Assembly (NCBI GenBank): GCA_021527695.1
Contig: JAKFAO010000001.1
Span: 2,480,001-2,544,000 of the forward strand
Source: Naematelia aurantialba
Taxonomy: Eukaryota; Basidiomycota; Tremellomycetes; Tremellales; Naemateliaceae
Length of the DNA stretch: 64,000 nucleotides
Reading direction: 5' to 3'
The translations under genes were made by a program, and so were the position numbers. Position 1 is the stretch's first letter, and the number at the start of each line of letters is the position of its first letter. The notes under the pieces are model-generated. The model was given only the letters and a program-made list of their open reading frames with translations, was not told where the DNA came from and ran no database searches. Shown here piece by piece: positions 50,592 through 61,927 of the stretch.

Positions 50592-52615
50592 TCAATAGTG
50601 GTAGCGGAAGTGGGGGTTCTAAGCCAGAATGAGCAAATCGCCCATCTTTGTTCGACCGCCACTCACCTGCTTATCTGTCATGTCCTGAAGGCCGAAGAGG
50701 CACCCTTCAATGGCCGCCTGCTCAGGAGTGGTGCCCAAAGCCTCAGCCCTCGCATCACGTCGCTTGTTCTCCCATCGGACCCAGCATAGCCAGGAGATGA
50801 GGGTGAGCTCTGCCATTACAAAGCAGGCACAGCAGAAATAGAGACCGGGCCGATATTCTGGAGCAGTCGAAGACTGGAAGACTTGAGGTCCGATCACAAA
50901 GCCTAAGCACCATGCACCGAAATTTAATGCCTGTACCACCGACTTCTTAGTCCGACCAGCGACGTTGAGACTGGTTTGACACCAGATGACGAAGCTGCCC
51001 GGGGTGTAGGTGCCTGTGATCCAGAAACCTATCTTTCTAGTTTAGTGGACGACTCTTAAGTTAGACTCACCAGACGACCCCATTTCTTGGAGTTGGGAAG
51101 CAGACCCTCGAGAAAGATACCGATGATAGGTGGGATGTAGAAGAGAATGGCGAGCATAAGATTGAAATTGCGGTTCGGGTACTTATTGACGATGAAGCCA
51201 ACAATGAGGCAGCCCTGGCAAGGGTCAAACGTGAACTGGACATTGCAGACAAGAAGAGTTACGATGAACTGAAACCCATACCATGGAAGCTGGTAAGAAA
51301 TTGTCTGTTCGGTGGTGAGACCAAACGATTTCAGGATAAGGGTGGAAAAGGTAGAGAACCCTGGCATGTCAGCACACGAGATGATGGTGCTCACCTCCAG
51401 AAGACATGCAGCCGAGTATGGTGAAGAAGAGCAAGAAGTAGACCTGCGGGTCGGTGAACACCTCCCAAACCTGTTCCCATTTGATAGCAATTCCAGAAGT
51501 TGATTCCCCGGTCTTGTTCCTGACCAGACGTGCATGCGCATAGACCCTTTCCTACCCGCACGCCCGTCAGTGTTCACTCTTGCGGTAGGAAATTCTAAAC
51601 TTGCCTCTGCAGAAAGCCACCTCGCATTTTTGGGGGTGCACAACGTGACACAAAGGATCACTCCCCAGACGAAGGACAGACACCCGAGGAATACTATGTG
51701 ATTCAGACATTGGAAATAGCTGCGCAACTCACTGTTGATGGCTTTCCATGAAGCCAGTTTGGACCCAACGGCCGCATGACCGACAGCGTAATTGATCATC
51801 AAGATGAACAAGGAGAAGAAACTGTTCATGGCGCTAAACAGTTTAGCCTCGAAAGCCCTCCAAGCTTTGGGATTTACAAGAAAGCGATAGACCGGATCAT
51901 CATCTCCTCTCGCTTGTACCAAGCAGTGATGATGATGAGAAACCCGGGAGTCACGGGAGACTCCAAGATGCCCAGGATGGTTCTCACCGCCATGACTGAA
52001 GAGTTAGCGGCGAACGACGGCAGTCTCGTACGTTGAGTAAAGTTGTTGCACGCAGCGAGACATGACACGCATATGCCCCAGCCGAGAACGGCAATCCCAA
52101 GCACTTTGTCGAGTGGATACCTTTGCATGAGCCACGCAAAAGGAAACTCAAAGAGCAAATAGGCAATGTAACTGTCACGCTGTCAGGTTCGGCGTTTAGC
52201 GCAATGTGATAGACTTACAATCCAGTCGAGAGCCAAGCAAAGTCGTTTCCAACAAGGTGTGCACCTGCGGTCAAATCGAACGCAACACCTGAAGACAGCG
52301 AGATCTTGTCGGCATACTGCGTAGGTGTTACAACAAAACTAACAGGCTTGGTCTTCTGACACGTACCTGGAACCCATATGTGATCAAGAGCAATGGCATC
52401 AGATGCCAGTCGATCTTGCGAACGAATGCACGCTCGATAGACTGCTCTTCGGGGCTGAGCTCTTGGTCGACGCCAATATGGGCCTGACGATCAGTCTGCT
52501 CGTCGGCGACTTCGGCGATCTGGACATCAAGGTAGTGAAACTTGAGAGATGGATCATCCGGGTGAGAAGGAAACACCGCTTTGCTTTCTTCCAAGGAAGC
52601 GGCGACGACACTCAT
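50592..52615 (-). CDS. Dal5/Tna1-type MFS permease (anion:cation symporter)
   Basis: Proton symporter for organic acids or vitamins (allantoate, nicotinate and similar). The start at 52615 gives MSVVAASLEESKAVFPSHPD and a charged cytosolic leader. Landmarks: RKIDWHLMPLLLITYGFQ-YADK (helix 1), LSTGYIAYLLFEFPFAWLMQRYP, AVRTILGILESPVTPGFLI with the AWYKREE motif, a central loop with TPKNARWLSAEE, GFWITGTYTPGSFVIWCQ-type sequence, NVAGRTKKSVVQALNFGAW and the terminal DMTDKQ-NPHFRYHY, which is the family signature. About 500 residues in about eight exons. Its start faces the start of dioxygenase 2 across a 254-bp spacer, which suggests co-regulation. The substrate is unknown. Confidence 0.92.
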
Positions 52616-52869
52616 TGCGTTGACCTGTTTCCTCTTGCATGGGGAGTATTCCCGCCTTATTTAACATCTGAATCCCACAGCAGAGGCTTATCATTGGCCG
52701 AGTTGTCAACTCCTTCAGCTCCGTTCGGAAGCCGTCAACTCCGATATGCTTATCAGAGGACTCGGCTGCTATATGTAAAGGCTGTGTGTTAGCCGTTGAA
52801 CGCCTTGCTATCTTCCGTACGACCTAAGAGCTTGGTCCACCCGTTCACTGCGCACATTTTTCAAGCACA
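52616..52869. promoter_or_regulatory. Divergent promoter of the Dal5-like permease and dioxygenase 2
   Basis: A 254-bp spacer between divergent starts. A TTATTTAAC word near 52657-52665 could act as TATA for the permease. Nothing else was identified. Confidence 0.4.
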
Positions 52870-54384
52870 ATGGTTGCCGCGATATCTCGTCCTTCAGTCG
52901 TGACCCTTCCCGCCAATGCGCCTATCATGGACATCCTGGATGTTCTCCATCGGGATGGGGTCCTCGTTCTTTCCGATTTCGTAAGTCAGTCATGGCGTTA
53001 ATCTCATGCTCATCATCTGCCAGTGCTCTCATGAAGAGGTCGATGCTCTGAATGCGAAGGCCAAAGGTCATTTCGAGCAAGCGGAAAGGGAGGGCAGAGC
53101 CCAGGATGGGTTTCAGAGCGGCCTTCGAGCAACCCACACAACCGCAGCGTATGACTTGATTGGTTCCTGCCCAGAAGAGGTCAGCAGAATGTGAGTGGAT
53201 CAGGTATGCCTACGTCGATGACTCACTGTGTTCAGCGTGCAGCGAAAGGTGTGGAACCAAAGTAAGCCCAAAAGCAATATCCGTAAGAGCATTGGATTGA
53301 CCTTGCAGTCATGGAGGAATTCATTTGCCAAGGTATGTACTTTCACGACTTAAGGAAACCGGCTGTGCTGACTGGAAGGAGAAATGTGGGATGTATGTGG
53401 TCCTCAACAGGGATCGCCTCCACATCCTCCAGCTGATGCACGCAGTGGAGAGGTCAAGAAAAGGTGTATCGCAAGCGTGGTTGTGAGCAATTTCAATTGC
53501 GGTTGTAGCCGATGCTTACCCTGTTAGACTGGCTTCATACTACCATTGGCTACAAGGTTTCACCAGGCGCCAACAACCAAATCCTGCATCGGTATGTGTT
53601 TCGGCGAGATCCTGACGACTTCTCTGAACTCTAGCCAGTGACCTGAACTCTTGCGCTATACAGAGGACTGGACCCGAGACCTGGGTGAACGGGGGTAGGT
53701 CTCAACTGACTGCGGGCTCCGTGGGCTGACTGGGCTGCAGTGTCAACTTTTGTGGCCGGTGTCGATGTAACTGCTCAGAATGGAGGTACACATGTTGCTC
53801 CCGGTAAGCGTAACCGTGTCAAGATTCTCACCCCTCACGTCCCGGGCTGACCTAGTCTCAGGCTCGCACCTCTGGCCACAGGAACGAGCGCCCACCCAAG
53901 AGGACACCGTGGCAGTCGAGATGAAGAAGGGAGAGTGCTGCGCCTCTATTGGCTGGACCGTTAACTTACACCACCTCAGGGTCGCTTGCAATATGGCTTA
54001 GCAGTATCTTTCACGGCGCTGTGAGTAGGAATCAATGCAATATTTTAGCATTATCTGACAACGTAGGGCGCCAACACCGCCGACCCTAGCGATCCAAATG
54101 CCATTCGAGTCATCTACGGGCTGTTCTGCTGCGTGAGTGTCCTCGCCTTTCCGCGAAAAGGTCGACTGATCCTCCAGGGTGACAACTTCCGTCAAAGCGA
54201 GAACACTTGCCTCGCAATTAGGCCTGAAGATGCCATCAAGATGCCGCCCGACGTGTTAAAACTTGTGGGTTTCATCAGGGGCCAGACGGGAGGCGGTAAC
54301 TACCGTGGCCGAAATCCAGTGGAGACTTGGGCGCCTCTTAAGGGTTACACTGGTGGTGAATGGATCTACGAGGAGGTTGCGTAA
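52870..54384 (+). CDS. PhyH-family Fe(II)/2-oxoglutarate dioxygenase 2 (fungal secondary-metabolism type)
   Basis: Roughly 310 residues in nine or more small exons. The start at 52870 gives MVAAISRPSVVTLPANAPIM. The iron site is rebuilt by splicing: ...NNQILH-RDLNSCAIQRTGPE supplies His-x-Asp, and AQNGGTHVAPGSHLWPQ the distal His. That last motif (NGxTHVxPGSHLW) is shared with fungal dioxygenases such as FtmOx1 of indole-alkaloid pathways. It ends GYTGGEWIYEEVA. The subtype differs from dioxygenase 1 (HQDQDP type). Converges on the 2-hydroxyacid dehydrogenase with 211 bp between stops. Because no scaffold-building gene (PKS, NRPS, terpene cyclase) is nearby, catabolic use is equally possible. 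Confidence 0.87.
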
Positions 54385-54595
54385 AACTCCTACTTGTGCT
54401 ATGTTAGTGTGCAGTCCTCTACGTATGCAAAGACTGTAGAATAGGAGGCAAGTTTCTTGCTGAGTTCGGGTTGGAATCCCGTTCCAAGTGCCTCTGTCTA
54501 GTAGACTAAAACATTGGCTAGGTCACCAAGCTGAAGACTTCCATAAGACGTGATCAAATCATTCTGGCCGACAGATATTGGCCAACATCTGATGG

Positions 54596-55806
54596 CTAGA
54601 GAGGCCCATTGACGGGAGTCACTGGCACGCCCGTTTCCAAGTATGCCCGAACGTTCTTGAACGCGTCCCTCTCTCCCCTATAAATTGTACCATTCGTATA
54701 CGCGGCGACATCTGTTTCTTTGAGTTTGGACCACAGAGAAGCGACTTACGGGGTGTAATGGTGACCCTAGGGTTATTGAGCAGATATCCTGGAATGACGG
54801 GTTCGTTTTCGAACACGTCGAGGCCAGCTCGTTTCACCTTTCCTGACTCAAGGGCGGCGATGAGGGCATCCGTGTTCACTACGGAACCACGGGACGAGTT
54901 GATGAGAAACACCCCATCTGATAAATTAGCGCGCGGAATACAAAGCTCACACACCCTTCATCATCTTGAACTCTGCCTCGTCGATCAAATGAAAGGTGTC
55001 TGGCGTGCCAGGACATAAGCACGAGATGATGTCTGACGATCGCAATAGCTCCTCCTTGACGGCATATCGAATTCCAAGTTCTTGCTCTTGCGCGGGGGAC
55101 AATCCAGTCCGAGTATTGTAAATGATGTTCACTCCAAAGGCGCGAACCTTCCGTACAAACGCCTGGCCGATGCGACCCATACCAAAGATCCCTGATCCGA
55201 TCAGCGTGAATAGACACGGGCTGCTCACCAAGCGTAAGCCCTGCGGGATCAGTGGATAGCTCTAGACCTTTGTGCCATAAACCAGTGCGTGCTGTAAGCT
55301 CGCAGTATGAACTCGCACGGAGGACTGCCAAGAAGAGGAACACCGTGAAGTCCGCAGTCGATTCGGTCACTGCGTCGGGTGTGTTTGTGAAGTAACAATG
55401 ATGTTTGGATAGATCCTCAACTACCACATTATCGTAACCGGTACCGCATTGAGCAAACACTCCAACATCTGAGGGTCAACAGGCTGTTGTCCAGGATGTG
55501 CATACGATTTCCATTGGTCCAAAGAGGTTGCAAAAGCTCCTCGTCCATTGGACCGTAAGAGCCGTTGGCGAACAGGATAAAGGCGGCTTCAAAAGGGCCA
55601 TGCTCAAGGCATACCTCCTTGATTGCAGCTTTCACCTAGGACGTCACACCCAGCTGGCCCTATTCATTCACTGTACTCACCAGGTCCCTAGGACCTCTCT
55701 GAATCATATGCACCTCGTAGTCCCGCACCAGAGCTTCGAATTCTTCGTTCGCTCCCTGATGTGGTCCTACACCTAAGATCTTTCGTTTAGATGGGGTGGT
55801 AGTCAT
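54596..55806 (-). CDS. D-isomer-specific 2-hydroxyacid dehydrogenase
   Basis: NAD(P)H-dependent reductase of 2-keto acids, about 340 residues in about seven exons. The start at 55806 gives MTTTPSKRKILGVGPHQGAN. The catalytic domain is DNVVVEDLSKHHCYFTNTPD. The nucleotide site IFGMGRIGQAF is formed by an intron join (LTLG to IFGMGR). The triad is Arg in LINSSRGSVVNTDAL, Glu in GLDVFENEPVIPG, and His in ITPHVAAYTNGTIYRGERD. The His codon itself is split by an intron (C, then AT). The C-terminus is VPVTPVNGPL. Family members reduce glyoxylate, hydroxypyruvate, 2-keto-gulonate and others. It may reduce a keto acid made by the adjacent aldolase, or a ketogulonate in the glucuronate path from the inositol block. 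Confidence 0.9.
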
Positions 55807-56174
55807 GTTCTGGTGTGGATGCAATCGCAAACGGACGACTGCAAATGGAGTAAGCACTTTGCCCCTATCCCCTTTGGAACTTCCTGACATGTTCCGTTTT
55901 CTCGGACCAGATAAGCACGCCTAGCGACACAAGTCCGCTGGGAACGGACTTGAGCAGGGTTAAGCGGATGTGGTCCTACTTCTATCCAAGCAGGGAAGAA
56001 TGTTTGGGGTTCATGTAAGAACGATCGCTATAGACATCGCGGAGGAGTCTTTCATTCACGTATATACGGTGTGAAGCGCTTCCTTCGCCTTTTCGCCCTC
56101 CCGCCACTTCCCAGTGGTTCTCTATCCTGTCTCCATCGCCAACGGGTTTAAGCCGCCGCGACCCGACAGCCAAC
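55807..56174. promoter_or_regulatory. Divergent promoter of the 2-hydroxyacid dehydrogenase and aldolase genes
   Basis: A 368-bp spacer between two divergent starts. A perfect inverted element GTCCGCTGGGAACGGAC (about 55929-55945) is a possible dimer site. Binding by the nearby Zn2Cys6 protein is inference. Confidence 0.45.
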
Positions 56175-57295
56175 ATGAAGGTTTCGTCCGAGCAGATGGC
56201 GCTGGCCAGGGAGACGGTGCGCCCAAATCTCGTCAAAAACACCATGGTTGCCAACAAACTGGCTCACTCTTTCGGGATGAGAATCGCATTTTCCACCGAA
56301 ATGCCCCTGATCGCCACACGAGCTGGGTACACTGCGCTTCTGATGAATCTGGAGCATATGGCAATGAACATGGAGACCATGAAGGACATCTGTGTCGGAT
56401 GCCTAAATGTCGGGTAAGTCTGATTGATCGGTCTTCACAGTCTTATGCATCGCCAGAATCACACCGGCTGTTGTGGTTCCAGCTGGAGCGCCAGAATGGA
56501 TCTCGAGGTGCCTTGACTCTGGGGCTCAGGCCATTATTGTTCCGCACGTGGACACCGTGGAGAAGGCTCAGATGTGTGTCCAAGCGTCTAAGTTTCCGCC
56601 CTTGGTTAGTCTCCTGCCGGTTGCCTGACGCTTCTTGCATCCGCTGCTCCCTCTCCACATGCTCATGGTTGAGATAGGGACACCGGTCCGTCACTATGGT
56701 GACTGCCATGACCCAATACACGACTCAATTGTCATACGCTGCCATTGCAGAGGTTGTGAACGACAATGTCTTGATCATGCCAATGATCGAATCAAAGGAA
56801 GGACTTGCCAACGTTGAGTGCGTTCACCTTGAAGCACAGCCTGCGTCATCTCATGCTCCAGGGCTATTGCTGCTGTTCCTGGTATCGATGTGCTATTTGT
56901 GGGGTGCGGTGACCTTTCCATGGAGTAAGAAGACAAGAGGCTCCCTGTAGACAGTGAACCCCTGCTGAGGACAGCCCAGGCTCGGAATTCCAGGACAGTA
57001 CGATTCTGATGTGCTACAAGCGGCTGTGGACCGTGTTGCCGAGGCCGCAACAAAAGCGTCGGTCAATGGACGACGGGTTTTCGTTGGCCTAGGCGGTATG
57101 GAGCCTAGACCTGACTTGTTAGAGTCGTTCGCAAAGAAACATGCTTGTATCCGGTGAGTCTAGCTCGACTGCTGAGATTGGCCGGACTCTTGTTGACAGC
57201 GTAGATTTGCAATGGCGGGAAGAGACATTGCTCTCCTTCTCGGTGCAATGAGCAAACAGGCCACAGCTTTCAATGATATATCCAAGAATTTGTAA
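56175..57295 (+). CDS. HpcH/HpaI-family aldolase (class II, metal-dependent)
   Basis: Reversible aldol cleavage of hydroxy-keto acids to pyruvate plus an aldehyde. About 280-300 residues in six or so exons. The start at 56175 gives MKVSSEQMALARETVRPNLV. Family marks: a TIM barrel with EMPLIATRAGYTALLMNLEH, GITPAVVVPAGAPEWISRCLDSGAQAIIVPH (given here in part), PMIESKEGLANVE with the metal Glu, and VPGIDVLFVGCGDLSM with the metal Asp. The final join uses an alternative AG (CG to ATTTGC) giving RFAMAGRDIALLL, and the stop is at 57293. Compared with bacterial HpaI, the segment after the first barrel strand reads NLEHMAMNMETM, where the active-site His is retained. Substrate unknown; its neighbour is a 2-keto acid reductase. 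Confidence 0.87.
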
Positions 57296-57559
57296 AACAC
57301 CGAAGAGTTATAACAAGGCTGCGCTGTGCCATTGGCTGCAGTGCTCCTAGGCATATATGCATCGTACTTGACGGTCGTGACCTCGAAGACTGGTTTGGAA
57401 CACCTTGCCCGCATTTGACCGAGGGGTTGGAATCCCTGAGAGTTCGGTTTGACCACGGCACTTCTCCGGAGGGGTCTTTGCTTATCTCGTCATCTGTTTC
57501 CTCATCCAGCACTCGCGCTGGTGGGATCACTATCCCTGTTCTACATCTGGGGTAGCTCC

Positions 57560-60500
57560 ATGTCTGAGCAGAGTACCGAGGACAGCGTCCAGGTTGGCCC
57601 GGCGGAAACGAAGAGACGGCGATATACTGTTAGCAAGGTCAAATCCTGTGCGTCGCCTGTGGATATTCCAACCTCGCGATAGCTACTAACCGTATGGGAT
57701 AGGCGCTGAATGCCGTCGACTAAAGCTTCGGTAAGTCATTCCTTCCTCAACCGTTGACAGATACGGCGTGCTCAATACAGAACAGATGCGACCGCTCCAC
57801 ACCTTGTGAAAATTGCGTGAGGCGAGGAACGGGATCGATCTGCCCCGATGGAGCGTTGAAGTCAGCCAAGGGAAGAACGTGAGCCAAGCGTAAACAAAGA
57901 GGGGTCTTAACTAACCTTTCCAGGCTAATCTTGGATAGTAACCAAGCGAGTTATTCTATCAAGGGATCGCTAACGGTCATCGCTCGCTGACTTGTCCCTA
58001 AGGAACTTCTCGATCGAATAGCCTCATTGGAAGCAGCACTCAGCACTTTGAACGAGGCGCATCCTCTCCTGGGAAACGCGTATCATTTTAACTCTGATGG
58101 AGAAGCCCCATCTCTTGTCGAAGATGTACATGATGGAGATGGGAGTGCAGAATCTACTGTACAAGGATTGACCACAAGTCACGCCGGAAATCGTTTGCAA
58201 TCCCAGAGGGATAGTCCTTCTCGCCGAAACCATGGATCTGCAAGGAAGGAGAGCACATCAGGACAGTCGAGGCAAGATGGACTCGAGGAGGATGAAAGTC
58301 ACGGTCATTTGCAGATTTCTGGGGATGGAAAGACAAGCCGATTCTTTGGAGACGCTTCGAGCCTCTTCTTTGTTGTGAGTATATGGATTGCTTCGACCGC
58401 TAACCATCTGCAGCCCCAGACACCATGGTCCGACATCCACCGAAATCTTGCCTCTGATGAGCCTTATACGTTCCGCGCGGGATGGCTGGAGTCGTTCATA
58501 TTTGAACATGGCTCGGCTCTCAGACCTGAGCATGCCCTGAGTGCTTTGGTGGCCCAGCTGCCATCTCGCAAGGAGGCCGAGGGGTTGGTCCAAATGTATT
58601 TTGAGGTGAGGTTTCCTGCCAATAAGGCAGACCATCCTTAGCTACGACGATAAGAAGAACTCTGACCATAGCAGAATGTCGCTTGGGGCACGGCTATCCT
58701 CGACAGGAACGTGTTTGATACGGATGTTTTCGAGCGATTCTACGGAGGGAAGCCCCCTGATGCTCAACGATTGGCTGTCCTGTATTTCATGTTGGCGCTG
58801 GGATCGCTCTTTGATCCATCTGTACCAGCCGGCGCCGAGAGTACGTATTAGTTCCTTGTCTCTGCTGACATTCTTAGACAACCCGTATACTCGCGACCTC
58901 TTTGCCCTAGGAAGAGCATGCTTGTCCATTGACTCGTCTGGATCTATCATTTGTGAGAATATACCAAGCTGTGGAAGCTGAACATCCAAGTCGTCCAGGC
59001 TGTACACTTGATGGTAACTTGGCTAAATAACGGCGGAAGAGCTGTTTCGTCGAATCAAACTAATTGGTCATTGTTGGGGCTGGCTATGCGGGTAGTACAA
59101 GCCCTCGGATTGCATCGCAATGGCCGGCATTATGCTCTGCCGTCAGCTGAAGTTGAAGAGCGGGAGAGGGTATTCTGGGAGGTGAATGTTTTGGTTTGGT
59201 GGGAGCGGCTAAGTGCTGACAAGCTTGGCAAGATCTACGCCTACGATGTTCAGTACGCCACCACAAGTGGGAGACCGAGGAGTAAGTCTATAGCTTGACA
59301 CGCCACGCTCACTGACGACTGCCCTAGGCATGACGTCCGCTACATATGATGTGCCATTCCCGAAAACCAAGGACGGTGGGGACTTTTGTGAGTTTTCATA
59401 CCAAAAGACCATAGTACGAGCTGAGCAGATACCAGATCACGAATATCGGGTATGATTGCATGAATGGGCTGCTACTGACTCGAGCAGTATCGACTCTCGG
59501 GGGACGTGTTTTGTAAGATCAACGATCAACAATCCGCTATCGCCCCAGCGCCGTACGAGAAAGTCTTGGAACTTGACCGAGAATTACGCAGATGTAAGCG
59601 AGTTTTTGGGAGCGAAATGCTGATCTCTTAGTTCAGCAACAACTGCCGGACCAACTGACAGTGGAGGAAACGTGAGCATTTCGTGTATAAGGAAGAGGAA
59701 CGTAACGAGTTTCCAGGCCGATGCCGAATACCCTACCGTATTCACAAACTCGTAACATCCAGCGGCGCTCGTTACAGTTTCAAACAGTGAGTTCAGAGCC
59801 TGCTCGAGGCTTACCACCAGACTACCGGCTTTCTATTTTTGCATCGGGGATGGTTCGCACGAGCCCTTCTTGAAGGGCCAGAGGAACCCCTTTGTTGCAA
59901 ATACAGGTGAATCGTCTGATGACTGTTCGCAAACAGCTTCACTAAGACCGCACAGCCCAAGTTACGTTGGGTGCCTCGAGGCATGCAAATTGATCATCGG
60001 TGTCGTGCGCCAGTTGTGGGACGAAGCTCGTTTGGTCTGCCAAAGACGATGGTTCTTTTTAGTACGTCATTTGTGTCCAGGCCAGTGAAACCTCTTAATC
60101 TCCAGTTTCATTCCTTCACGGCATGTGCATGCTTGGCAGCAGCTGTCATTCGCGCCCCGCAATCGATGTTGGCCCAGTCGTCTCTACTCGCCCTGGAGCA
60201 AGGGCTCAAACTCTTCGAAGAAACGGGCAAACAGGAGGAACTGGTAAGCGGCATGGTTTCACAACCAGTGAATCGGGCACGAGTTCATCGCTGAAACTCT
60301 CCAGGCCATGCTTCTCCCACTACGCGACACTGCCCGAAGAAGTTTCGCCCATTCCGGACGCATCTCGCTACCAAATACAGACGCAGATCTTGCACTACTG
60401 GGTAGAGGACACAAGAAGGTCTCACGGCACGATTCGCCTGGAGACTCTCACACTCCAGCGTCCTCCGCTCCCAGTCAAGCGAGCAGCCTGCCCCGACTGA

Positions 60501-60862
60501 ATATGCAGAACCTCCTTTCCACTCAGTCAAACAGTGGCCACTCTACTTCCTCCCATCTGGTCGACGGATCCGCCTTCGAACAGACGTCCCTCCCTGATTC
60601 GGCTTCCGTCCGGCAGCCGGAGCACAGACAAAGCGAGCAGCCTGTAGTCGATGGTAACGATCCGTATCATTTACCCAGTCCTTCGTATGACGTCCGGCCG
60701 GTTGACAACTATAAATGGTACAATGGCGGCGAATCAGTCAGTGACTTCGACTTTGGCATTTTCTTGGCTAGTGTCGGCATCACTGATGATCTAAACGACT
60801 GGCCACCAGAGATAGGAGGGCCGGGTACGGGGATGGGTACCACGGGAAACTTATATGGATAG
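57560..60862 (+). CDS. Zn2Cys6 fungal-specific transcription factor
   Basis: The start at 57560 gives MSEQSTEDSVQVGPAETKRR and basic residues. The binuclear cluster is rebuilt from three exons: KSC-AECRRLKLR-CDRSTPCENC and VRRGTGSIC, spacing C-x2-C-x6-C-x5-C-x2-C-x8-C. An ELLDRIASLEAALSTLN coiled coil follows for dimerisation. The fungal transcription factor domain (PF04082) includes SLLGLAMRVVQALGLHRNGR and EERERVFWEVNVLVWWERLS. The C-terminus is Ser/Gln/Pro-rich and ends GTTGNLYG. About 880 residues. It follows the aldolase in tandem, 264 bp away, and is the only regulator in the window, so it is the likely controller of the adjacent organic-acid genes. Confidence 0.92.
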
Positions 60863-61927
60863 TCCAGGGAAGGATCAGACTGTATTCACTTTGTGATAGG
60901 CGAGCTATATAGGATGTTGCGCCAAAGAATCTTGGCGCATTGCTCGGAGTCGGTTCCCGACTTGTCTGCCATGTAGTGAGCTGCTGTGATGATTCGAAGT
61001 TCTGTTATATAATTTAGTGTATTAGGACTATCATTAAAAGTCACGATGCTAGAAGGCTCAGAGAATTGCTAGAAGATTAATAAATGGAGAAAGGTCCATA
61101 TTCTGATTCGCGAACGACTTTGAGAAGACAGTCGCGAACACCTCAAACATCACGTGAACATCAGCTATCTGATACGATATGGTACGATGCCAACACCGAG
61201 CATTGACAATCTCAGTACAAGTTGACAGGAGGGGGGGAACTGAAGAATTTATCTACGGCTCCATCGATGTCAATTGTTACCACCCTGTCATAACCACTCA
61301 CATGTGGACCATCTGGGCGAGAAATTGGATCTTGGACAGCACAGCATCGAGCACAGCATGCGCCAAGAGAGGCGCTCAGCACCGCCGGCTCGCAACGCCA
61401 TGAACGCCATCAGAACACTACCGGCGGTAATTGGAGGGGATCGGCTGTCGGCTGTCGGCGTTTCGATTCTCGGCTGCCGGCGTGTTGAGGCTAGTCACCT
61501 CTTGGCGTCCTCGTTTGTAGCTTGGCGCTCGTGTGGCAGTGCATTCTTTAAATCTCCTTCTGAGCGTGACCGTATGATGGTCTGTTCTCTACATCAGATC
61601 GGTTAGAGGCTCAGAATGCTCCTAGGGAGGACCAGTCTGATCACTGCGGTTTTGAGTGCCATTCTCTCTAGAAATCCCCGGCGCCCGAGTGCTGTGCTTG
61701 TCTGTCGAGGTCTTCAAGACCCTCGGCCCCCGTCTGGTGCTATACATATATGTATCTCAACATAAGGAGCAAGGACCGTCCGCTACCTGCTATCTCTTTC
61801 TCAGTCAGCGCGTCTTGCTCTCACATTTGGAAAGACCAAACCGGATCTCACAGACCGCAGAACGTGCACATCACCCAGTCCTTCTCGGCATTGTACGGCG
61901 TCTTTGCCCCCCTCTGCCACTGCTACC
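60863..61927. other. 1.07-kb spacer; no gene supported
   Basis: Contains the end of the regulator gene and the promoter of the small membrane protein. An AT-rich stretch sits at about 61005-61085. Open frames on the plus strand (for example 61274-61606) look random. A short repeated word, CGGCTGTCGGCTGTCGGCG, occurs near 61441. Confidence 0.5.

Noticed and set aside
53580..53700. Loss of the iron-binding HxD motif in dioxygenase 2
   Set aside because: Using the acceptor GCCAG restores HRDLNSCAIQ in the right place and spacing.
54460..54500. T-arm-like GGGTTGGAATCCC suggesting a tRNA
   Set aside because: No D-arm, anticodon stem or acceptor stem can be folded around it; a similar word occurs by chance near 57424.
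61274..61606. 110-codon frame upstream of the small membrane protein
   Set aside because: No hydrophobic pattern, motif or splice continuity; judged to be random.
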